A DNA stretch of 64,000 nt, taken from positions 18,617,231 through 18,681,230 of the forward strand of contig NC_049983.1 of NCBI RefSeq assembly GCF_000003815.2. The letters are read 5' to 3'. The notes beneath the pieces are model-generated. The model ran no database searches, had not been told where the DNA came from, and saw only the letters and a program-made list of their open reading frames with translations. The translations under genes were made by a program, and so were the position numbers. Each line of letters starts with the position of its first letter. The first letter of the stretch is position 1. Origin of the DNA: Branchiostoma floridae (Eukaryota > Chordata > Leptocardii > Amphioxiformes > Branchiostomatidae). Below, in pieces: positions 26,001 through 37,200 of this stretch.

Positions 26001-28238
26001 CTCCACAGTACATCTGCTGGTAGGTAACCATGACAACCATTCTACAGTACACCTGCTGGTAGGTAACCATGACAACCACTCCACAGTACACCTGCTGGTA
26101 GGTAACCATGACAACCACTTCACAGTACACCTGCTGGTAGGTAACCATGACTACCACTCCACAGTACACCTGCTGGTAGGTAACCATGACAACTCATAGA
26201 TAAACATAACAACTATCTATGACTTCCATTCATAAATGTACAGTGAACATGACTGGTGTATGAAAAACATACAACTGCAAAAACTGCAATTCTGACGTTT
26301 GCAGTGACTTCCTGGTCACTTCCTGCCACTCTACAGATCTTCAACAGACACACAAGAACATACATGTAGCAAACAGACACACTAAAAACAAATCCTCCAT
26401 TCACTGAAGCAACAATTGTCACCCAGTAGACAATGAAACAGCCTAACCAACAGGAACCATATATTCCTGCCCCAGGTGCAGACCCAGTCAGGTATCCAGT
26501 GGAGACTCCTCCTGGAGCAGCGCTCCTCCATCCTGCCGGAGTCTCCAGGGACGGCCTCTGGTCTGGGGTTTGAGATGGTGGATGCTATAGACAGGTACTG
26601 TACCTGCTCTTAATGCTTTGATGCTTTGATGCTTTATTTGTCCATTAACTGACAAACAAACAAAATTGTACTCAGCTAGTCTTCCTGGATATATGACAAC
26701 TCTCATCATCTGTAGAAATCTAGTCTTAGTGGATTTGTGCAGTGTAATATTCTTGCCGCCCGCCTCAGCAAATACTGACATGCGAGAATGATGATGATGA
26801 ATATTCTTGCACTTATACTTTTGATCATGCTGATCTAAAAGAGACTGAAGTTTTCTTAAATTTAGATCAGCATAACTGTAGATAGAGAACAAGGTTTATT
26901 ACCTATGTATATAGGCTTTTGTGCATGAAAGTAGAAAATAGTATAGCATCAAGTCAGTTGCCTAGTTACTAGTATGTAGTTATAGAGTTTGTCAAAGGTT
27001 GATATGTCAGGTGATATTTCCCATTCTTAAAGATATAGCTCGAGATGAAACATAACTTACATTCAGACCCTTGCGACTTAGCCCCGCCTATTGTAAGCTC
27101 CTCGCAATTCAGCCCTTGGCTGCGAAGAGAGAGTAGTCGGCCCATACAATACAATACAATCATTACCCTCCCCCAGCTTCCTCCACACAGACGAGCTGCG
27201 GCCAGAGTTTACACCTGAGGTGCTGAACCAGTTCACTGATGATGTCAGACTGTCTACCCAGCAGGCTAAGGGCTGTAGTCTGCTGATGGCACAGGACAGG
27301 GGCAGGGCTGTGTGTAAGGTCAGTGTGATGGCACAGGACAGGGGCAGGGCTGTGTGTAAGGTCAGTGGGCTTTTGTGTAAATCTAAGCTAGTATCAAACC
27401 TAACAACCTCACTCAACTGTAACTACATGCATGTACGTGTACCAGTATCTACCAGAGATTTGGCCAAATTAAGCAAAAGGTGGCTTTAGTGGTTAGGACA
27501 GTCTGGACTGTTGACATTTAAACTAAGGTTCTGGGTGCAAATCCCCAGCAGGCCCCAATGTTTTGCCATTGAGAAAGGTACTTCACACCGATTTCCGTGC
27601 TTGACTCGGGTGAAAATGAGTGCCTAGCTTCAGTTAGATACATCCTCTTTAATGGAGAATTAAGCTATAGACCCTGTTTTACACTTTGAGAGCCACACCT
27701 TGAGCATGTTAATGATCCCACCACACTTATAAATAAAGAGTAGGGATCCATCAACCCTCAGTGTGAGTGGATCAAACCTTGCAGTCTGATCTTACACAGC
27801 TTATACTTACTGTACAAAACTGGTGTGTCATACCTAAAGGCAATTATGATGCAGTTATGTGCAAAACAAACAAAGAATGTGGAGCTGCAGGCATCAAACC
27901 TCTGCATGTAAAAAAATCATTGTAAAGAAAACTTCTTGAGAACACATACTGTATCATACAAATATGTTTATTGCTTGCTCTAAGACTTGTACAATAGTTT
28001 CCATGTCTTAAATTTCTATCTTAAACAAAGAAGTTGTTACTCTGTTTGCCCAGCTGTATGACAGTGGGCTGCAGAGGTTCTATCATAAACAGATAATTTT
28101 GTTATTCTGAATCCCCAGGTGTATGACAGTGGGCTGCAGAGGTCTGCCCTGTATGTGTACAGACTGCCTCACGACTCCTCACACATCCTGCTCACAGACA
28201 GACTCATGTTTGTCACCACAGCTGACAGGGACACACAG
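23031..28238 (+). CDS. RCC1-propeller gene, exons 1-8: N-terminal WD-like region
   Basis: Exons: 1 23031-23184, 2 24763-24938, 3 25329-25401, 4 25576-25643, 5 25897-26019, 6 26476-26594, 7 27177-27318, 8 28119-28238; residues 1-325. WD-like strands are visible as [20 protein letters not shown] followed by GYLYIV, and [20 protein letters not shown] followed by GELVFVD. The exon 1 start is ATG 23031; an upstream in-frame TTG exists but no earlier ATG. Exons 5, 7 and 8 have splice borders that are duplicated in tandem next to them (see repeats). Exon 5 is taken to end at its first donor (26019), the choice that needs no repeat to be translated; other donors keep the frame. Confidence 0.88.
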
Positions 28239-31200
28239 GTACATGGCCTGTCCTAGGTTACCGTTGTATATCTACAGGCTTAAGTAAAAATGTTTTGTAG
28301 TTGATTTTGTAGTTGTTCAGATTCAAAGAAATCCCTTGAAGTCTTTTGAGTCACTCTTAAACATAGTAGGTTGGGTATAAAGTTAACTTTGTCTTGCTAT
28401 CAAATTCTGTGTAGTCCACTACACTGTGACAGTTAGTGCTCCACCTTTGGTAGGGATGGACTATGATTAGCTATAGATGTTCAAAAAGGAGGTTTAACTT
28501 ATACAATATATATACAATGTATTTCATAAACCAATGATATCGAAAACATATACGTGTATGCCAAATTTTCTTTATCTATGGCAAATATACCGGCATCCTG
28601 TGTTAACTGAAAATATGATTTCTTATCAAGATTATATTTACTATAACAATATATGCCGTCTTCTTCAGGTGAAGTTGAATATAGTGTCTAACCAGATGTC
28701 TGAGACCTCGGCTGAGGAGGCACAGACGGAGGAAACCAACCTGCACTCAGTCATCCAGAGTTTCACCCTCCCACCCCAGGAGCAGGTCATCGCCCTGTAC
28801 AGGAAGACATTTCCTCCTGATCTCCTCAAGAAACTGGAAAGTCTTCACAGCCAATCACAGGGCAGGACTCCCAGCAACCAATCAGAAGAAAAGGTGGATC
28901 TAGCAAGCCAATCACAGGACATGGTTCATGGCAACCAATCAGAAGACAAGGGTGTTCTAGCCAGCCAATCAGCTAAGGCTTCTCCATCCATGAATGTTGA
29001 CCAATCAGAGGCAGACTTGACCAAGATAGACTTTACTCAAGGAACCCTTCTTGAGGGTTGTGTGGTGGTGACTTCAGCAGGAGTGTATGAGTGTAGACCC
29101 AGGTATAGTGACTTATTTTTCTCCATTTTCATCATTACCTTGGTCATAGACAAGAACATGACATTGAATTTTATGCTACTCTGGCTCCATTTTTTTGCTT
29201 TTGTCCATGCAGAACAGTCCCAGAGCAGCTGTTCCTTGATCTGGCTGTAACGGCAGGAGACACTGTAGCAGCTGAGAGACTGGGCATCACTCTAGGGCTG
29301 GACATGAACATGTTATATGAGGTAAGGAATGTGGACATTTTAGAGAAATCCCAAGGAAAATGCATGCAATGGACCTTATATGATATGAGTCCAGTGAAAA
29401 AGCTATTTGAGATTGGAAGATATATGTACATGTATATATATTCCTTGAAAAGGAAAATATATATTATGTACATGTACAATAAAATAAAGAAAATGATGAA
29501 TGACAATACCAGGTGATGTTGCAACAACTGTTGGGCTGAGTATCAAAGCTTTCTACAGCAAATGGTTTTAGTGTGATTCTATAAGTGAAACAAGTTTACC
29601 AGGTGCAATAGTGTTGAATCTGATGACCTTGTCAGCCAAGTCTCGTGCTATCGGCAGGGTCATCCCTACAATGGCGCTCTTGGACGCTGAGTATGCCACC
29701 TGTCCCTGCTGCCCCTCAAAGGCTGTGTTAATGATCACCCCCTTCTCTCCATCCTCGTTTGGTTCGTTCTGAGCCATCTCTGCCACAGACAGTTGATCTA
29801 CGTTAAATGTTCCAACTGTGTTCACCTGAGGAATGAACAACTCTATGTAAGAATTGCAACAACACAGGGCCTAACATTAACAATACCACAAAACTTGACC
29901 CGTGACAACTATTATTATGTGTTAACATGTGCGCGGCCTGCAGCATGTGCGCGGCATGCAGCATGTGCACGGCATGCAGCATGTGCGCGGCCTGCAGCAT
30001 GTTCATGAAAGCTCATATGTGTTGTCCAGGTGTCAGCTGACTGTATGCTGTCCCGGGGAGAGGTTGCACAGGCTGTGAAGCTGTACCAGCTGTCCAAGGC
30101 CCCGCACAACAAACGCATAAAAAAGTTGGCCCAGTATGGTCACATGACTGAGGTCATGACACACCTGAAGCAGGTTGGTCATGGTCACGCAGGATTGGAC
30201 ATTTGTCAGGCACTACTGTAAATTCATTTCCATTTGCAGTAGGAGGTTTTATTTTGCAGTAGGAGGAATATGCAGCTTTTCACAGTGTTTTAAGATTCAT
30301 GGTCAGGTTGACACAATCCTGTTCTTGGGAATTAATGCATGTCCAGACATGTTTTGTTTATGTTTGACATATTACCCACAATGCATCTCATTGCACATGC
30401 ACAGTTGGAACTATGAACAGGCTTATTATTGCAACCTTTCGTCCGCAGGTACTTAGTAAACCAGGGGAGCTGCCAGCTAAGGAAGAGAAGCAGCTGTGCG
30501 ACTGTGCCCTGCACTGTTACACCCAGCAGATCCTGCAGCACCCGGACAGACCCGCCATCATGGAGGGTTTCAGGGAGTTCCTCATGGATAACTTCCACTA
30601 CGATGAACAGGCAGCACTGCAGCTGCTGGCCTCACAGGGCCTGCAGGAGCTGCTGTTTGAGGTGGCTAAGGTGAAAATACTACTCACTGTGTATTTGTTA
30701 TGATGCCACACCTTCAAAAAATTCCTAGGTTTTGCCTTGAGTACTAGACAGAAGTGCCAACTAGTAATAGATGATTGTGCTGCAGTCTTATAACTGTCTT
30801 GACCAGGTACAAAATGTCCACCTTAAGGTGTCAGAATACTAAGATGGTGGTGCCCATCAATGCATCTACTACTGGTGAAAAACAGGCTTGCTATATCAGG
30901 AACCTGTAAGAAACAATTTCAGCACATGGTGACATATATATTAATCTCACTTTGCCCAGGCCCGTGCCCTGGTGCCTACAGCCCTAGTGCTGCTTTCTAT
31001 AACAGGTTTGCTATGATATCTTGTTATAAGATATAATTTCAGCACATGCGGTGACACAGTATTACTTCCCATTCTGCCCAGGCCCGTGCCCTGGTGCCTA
31101 CAGCCCTGGAGCTGTTGGCCCAACAGGGCACCCTGCACCTGCGCGGGCCCATCCTGTCCGACCTGCTCAGTAGAGGCTACAGCCAGGCCATCTGTACAGC

Positions 31201-34200
31201 TGCTGCAGGTGCCTTCCTCAAGGCCCTGTCGTCGGGGGAGACAGTCAGGGTACTGCTGACCCAGCCTGACCTGGCACTGGCTCACACAGGTGGGGCTTTC
31301 TTTTCTATTCATCTATCTTCTTCTTCTTGTTCCTTTTCATCCTGACGGACGTTCAATTCTGGTGGGCTCTGCAGTGTGCAACTAGTCCGGCTCTGCTCCT
31401 ACACTGTTTGCCACAAGTTGAGCATACAAAGAAAGTTGTATATATCTATCTATTGATATTTATAACATCATGGAATGACACAACAGGTGACTATCGACTT
31501 TTCAAGATGACAACTTGGCAACTATAAGGTTTGCTCACTCACACATTTACAGGGATGGACTCCTCCCCTTTTTTAATAAGTGCAGTGGGATCTCTAATGT
31601 TCTCAAGGTTGGGCTGTACATGTTCTCAAACCCAAGGCCTCCAGGCTTTAAGCCCCATCAGAAAGGATTAGTCCCTACCCAAATTGCCATTATAGGTAAC
31701 TCATTTTAACCATTGTTGAGTTAGAAAATAGGTGTGAAGTGCCTTTCCTCTACATTGGGGCCTGCTCAGAATTTGAATCTAGATCTTCATATTCTAAGTC
31801 TTGAACCCTAACCACAGGACCATGACCTTGCCCCCATGTCCCCCCCCCCCCCCCCCCCCCCAGGCATGCTGTACTCCTGTGTGCCCCAGCTGGATGACAG
31901 TACACTGCTGAGCCTAGCCAGGGTGTTTGACCCCTCCCGACCTCAGGTCTCCAGGGCTCTTCACATGGCCAGGGCCAGACACAGGTCTGTGGACCATTCA
32001 ATTACGGAAATAAAGATTCATGCATGTTGTTTTAATGACTATTTCAGGCAATTGTCAAATTCACAAGTAACTCTTCATGTTTGCCATTTCCAGATTTCAC
32101 CATTGTAAGTCTCATAATGTTTATGGTGGCTTACTTTTGATGGTTTTCAAGGTGACCTCTTAATGCAAAATCATAATATACATGTGTGTATGTTTTGTAT
32201 TTCAGTATTGTACGAGAGAGTTGTTTTGACTGCAAATTTGAAATACTGGGAAAACCTCCTTTTCCCTCCTGAAATTAAATCACTGTAAAAGACAAATGCA
32301 TTTACAATATTTCAGGCATGCTTTCTGTAATCCAGCGTAAATGTGCTTTAGTATATTCTAAAGACAAATGTGATTTATAAGTAATAAGCTATAATTTCCA
32401 AAAGAAAAATTGGACTTAGAGTCCATTCCAAGACACCATGCGGATGTTTGTGGCCATTGTTTAGAATTGATTTGAATGTTTTGTAATTATATGTCTAGGA
32501 CATTTGATACTTCAGAAATATTTGTAACACTGTTTCAACTTTATAAATATTTCCCTGGTCCTGTAAAACTTTGGAAATATTCATCGTGTGGAATTGGATA
32601 CTTCTAATGGTTTCTAAATAATGATAACAACATTCTACCATTATTTACCATTTTCTACCATTTTTTGTAAATGGTTGAGTGGGCTGGGAAGATAGCAATT
32701 CACACATCCTTGCAAAGTATGGCTGGGTGCCATGCAACAATGGCCCACCACAAAGGATCCACCAGTACCCAGCAGTAAAATCTAAAAATATACAGATGCA
32801 ACAATAGGGCTTAGTTTTATGGGGGCAATAAACTAATTTAACCATTTGGCCAGGTTTACCATTTTTTGTAAATATTTGTAAATGTGAAATAATCACACAG
32901 AGGTTTCACAATTATTCTAAATAAAGATATTTTTGTACAGTTACTTTCAAAATGTTTCTAAAATATTCAAAGGAATTCAAATATATGAGTATTTTCTCAG
33001 TCAATTTTTTTAAAATAATCTAATTATTGTGGCTCAGATATTCTTTTATTCAAAATAATTCAGACTAATTATAAATATCGCCTAAAAACCCTCATGGTGT
33101 CTTGGAATGGACTCTACCCAAATAATGTGATTTCCTTTGTTTGTTTTCCCCAGAACCACCTCCTCCTCAAGCATCCTGTCCATCAGCAGTCTGGACAGTG
33201 ACCAGTCCCACCCAGACCCAGGCAGCCGGGCAGCCACAGCCCGCGAGCTGGTGCAGTTCTTCCTCTATGTGCTCATTGTGATCAACTACAGGTAGGTGAA
33301 GTGGCATATAAATGAACAAACTAGACAGTGAACACGCATTCTTGTTAGCAGTATGGACAGTGACCAGTCCCATCCAGACCCAGGCAGTCAGGCAGCCACC
33401 GCCCACTGCCCAGTTCTTCCTCTATGTGCTCATTGTGCTCAACTACAGGTAAAGTGGCTTATTTGTGCAATGTCATATGACTGCGCAAGAAATGAACACT
33501 TACATACTTGTTAGCAATTGAAGGGAAGTGAAACTTGAAATTGAAATGCCTAATGCCCCCCGCTGACCCTTCCTTCCCTCCTCTTCCCACAATCCCATCA
33601 CAAATTATCAGCAGCTGATTTTCTATATCTTTAACATCTCCGTCCTTCAATTGATGGCATTTCAGCACCATGGAAGTCAGCAAGGTTGTTGGGAAGGAGT
33701 GAGGAGCTGGGAGAGATAGGGGAGGAACAGGAAAAGGAGAATGAAGACCTTTATTGTACATGTATATCCCATTGGTCGATTTATTCTATATCAGAACTAA
33801 CTTACCAGTAGAATTGGTTACTCTGCTAGATTGCAATCTCTATGCATAAAGTTCTGTGGAGTTTGTTCAATTGTCATCATTGACATATATTATTATTTTT
33901 TATACTTGTTGTTTTTTGCATGTAGGAGAGACCACCATTGTGAACACGGTGGCCCAGAGACAGCTGGTGAGGTGCCTGTAAAAAGGAAACCTCCACTTTC
34001 ACAGGCAGCTGTGGTGTCCTGTGGACAACAGCATGTGGCACTTTTAACAGGTCAGTTTTCATCAAACCCTAGATGTGTCTGGGTTTGATAGCAAAAATTG
34101 GGTCCTTGTCTCTGGTTGTCTGTTAACTGATAGCTTTTGCTTCTATTGACTTCTTTACTGAGTGCAGTAGAGCATGCACATTTTGTGGAACTGGAACTAC

Positions 34201-37200
34201 TTAATTCTTCCTATTTGAAAGTCTGCAAATGAAATGCAGTTTGTGGAACTGGAACTACGTAATTCTTCCTATTTGAAAGTCTGCAAATGAAATGCAGTTC
34301 TGAAAAAGCTGCGAGAAAGCCCAAGCTTATGTCACTTCTTCCTGAGCTCAAGAGCTGTCTCCCACAAAAAATGGTAATCATAGCTTGTTGAGGACCCATA
34401 CTAGCAAAACTGGAAGTTCTGTTGTTGTACCAAGAAAAAACACCATGGGCCCAAAATCTAATAATTTCTTCAATTGGTCAAGTCCTATCCAAATTTCATA
34501 ATCAATAGATTTTATGGAGTTATAGTTGCATGGAGTAATGCTGCAAAACAGTTAACACCACTCCACACAAACTTCATTACACTGTTACCAAACAATACCA
34601 AGATTATAACCTCCTTGGTGAAGGTAATGAGTTTCTCATTACCTGTATATCAGTCTGTGTAACACAAACTCTGCTGTCCGGGGTTGTAACTTGCCCCTCC
34701 CCACAGCCAGCAGATGTTGGTGGGCTGCTATAACTTATAGTATAAGCGAGATTTAATCAGCCTACTTTTATACTTCCTATTTTCCAGAGGAGGGAGTTTA
34801 CACCTGGGGGAAGCCCCACCAGGGCCGGCTGGGACACGGTCAGCTGCTGGGGGACAGTGGGTATGTGCCGCCCATGCGGGTGGAGACCCTGTCCATACAG
34901 CGGGTACAGGTCATGGCTGTGTCATGTGGGCAGGACCATACACTGGCACTGTGTGACAATGGGGTAGGTTGGGCTTAATTTTGTTGAAATCTGAAAAACT
35001 AGATTTAAGGGTGAATGGAATGGAGAATCTCTCGTAATGTTAATGCTAAGTTGTTTTTTACTCTAATTGTGTGTGGAGATTCTTTGTTTTCAGTGTGGGC
35101 TGGTGTGTGTCCATAGTTATTTGAATACACTGTGAGTAGAGTGTCAGGAAGTGAGTGGAATGATGATGCACAAAGGTCAGACTTGCCACAGTACAATGAG
35201 TTGTCAATCAGTCATGGAAATCCAGGCCATGGGGTCAATGAAAGAGGCTTTGATCTAAATGCATGGGCAGGTATTGGTTTTGTCTGTTGTTGTTGTTTTG
35301 CAGATTTTTTTTCGAACTCTTGTTGTTTCTTGTACCCAGTTGTTTATGGGTTTTATTCCATCTTACTTGTAGCAGGTCTATGCGTGGGGTTCTTCAACCT
35401 ACGGTCAGCTGGGTTTGGGAGACTGGGACAGACAGACCCACCCGACCCTGGTCACCCAGCTGAAGGATGTGTTTTGTGTTGCTGTGGCAACAGGACAGTA
35501 CCATTCTACAGCCCTGGATGGGGAGGGAAGGTTAGTGTTCTGTGGACTATGTTGGTGAACTGTGTATTGACTGATGTGTGTTTTATGCATGTTTCAGGCC
35601 TTCAACCTTAACATGTGTACAATGTAGTTAAAACTGTGAACCGATTTATTCAAATACTGCTATGAGTATGATTAGTAGACATGATAATTTTTATACTTTT
35701 TCCACCAGGGTGTGGACCTGGGGCTGGGGTGTACATGGGCAGCTGGGTCAGGGGAACGCAGAGAACCTGAACAAACCTCACCTGGTGGCAGCAGTACAGA
35801 ACGCTGTCCAGGTGTCTACTGGGTATGCACACACTGCAGTGCTGACCAGGTCCGTATCTGGGGCTCAAAATTCTATGGATGTTTGAGTGGGAAAAATACG
35901 GGGAGGATTGAATGAGCCTATGAAGAACAAAAGAAATCATAGAATAAACGGAATGGACTTTTCAAATGAGCATGGTCAAAATGCAATGTTGCAATATGTT
36001 AAGTACATGTAGCATCCAAGTAGAGACATGCCTGGAAACATATGCTCGACAAGAATCATTCCTTTTTACTCAAAGACCTGTAAGATAAGGGTTTTTCATA
36101 GCTTCAGGACAATTATGTCCAATTTGAATTTTTGTACATGTTTAACTGTGTATATTTTAGTGAGTATGTACAGATATTCTATTCTGAAGTCTGTGTAAAA
36201 GCAATGAAACTGATCCTCTGAGTTGTATTTATATGTGCAGGAGTGGAGAGGTCTTTACATTTGGATGTGGTCTCCATGGCCAGCTGGGACACGGTGCTAC
36301 CGACAAAGTCAGCATCCCCCAGAGAGTGCAGGGGATTATGGGTAAAGTCGCTCAAGTTGCCTGTGGACTCTTTCACACGGTAAGCTCTGCAATAAGTTAT
36401 CAACACCTCCATAAATTCTATTCAATTTTTGTTTAGTTTACAGAAGAGCTGGGTCTAAATCAGGCACATTCTACAGTGAAATAGTTTTAGATATTTGTCG
36501 CGGCTCAACACTCAACTCCTGTGTTCTACACAACAATACACTGCAGAACAACACTGATCCTACTAGGCACGATGCTCTTACAACCAACACAGAAATATTG
36601 GCATTTAACTCTATTTTTGCTTTTAAAAAATCTTCTCGACCTTATAAGTTGACTGATGGACAAAGCTTTTAACCTGTAGTAATGTGAAGCTGAACAAATC
36701 ATATGGCATTGGGTAGAGCTACATTAGCTTTGGAGCACCAGAGTCATCTTGACCCTAGCCTTTTTTAAACACAGATAGCTGCTATACTAATATTGTCTGA
36801 GACCAAGACAAGTATAATATTTCTATCCGACACATTCAGGTTGTCGTCACATGTAGTCAGCAAGTGTACACCTTTGGTCGCCATCCCCAAGTCTGGAAGC
36901 AGTACCTACAGAACAACTTCTAAGATTATTATTTGTCTGAGACCAAGACATTTCTAATAGTAATATTTCCATCCAACACATTCAGGTGCTGGTAACATCC
37001 AGTCAGCAGGTTTACACCTTTGGTCGTCACCCCCAAGTGTGGAAGCAGTACCTACAGAACAGTTTCTAAAATTATTTGTCTGAGACAAAGACGTGTAACA
37101 TGTCACTCTTAATATTTTCATCCAACACATTCAGGTGGTGGTCACATCCAGTCAGCAGGTGTACACCTTTGGTCGCCACCCCCAAGTGTGGAAGCAGTAC

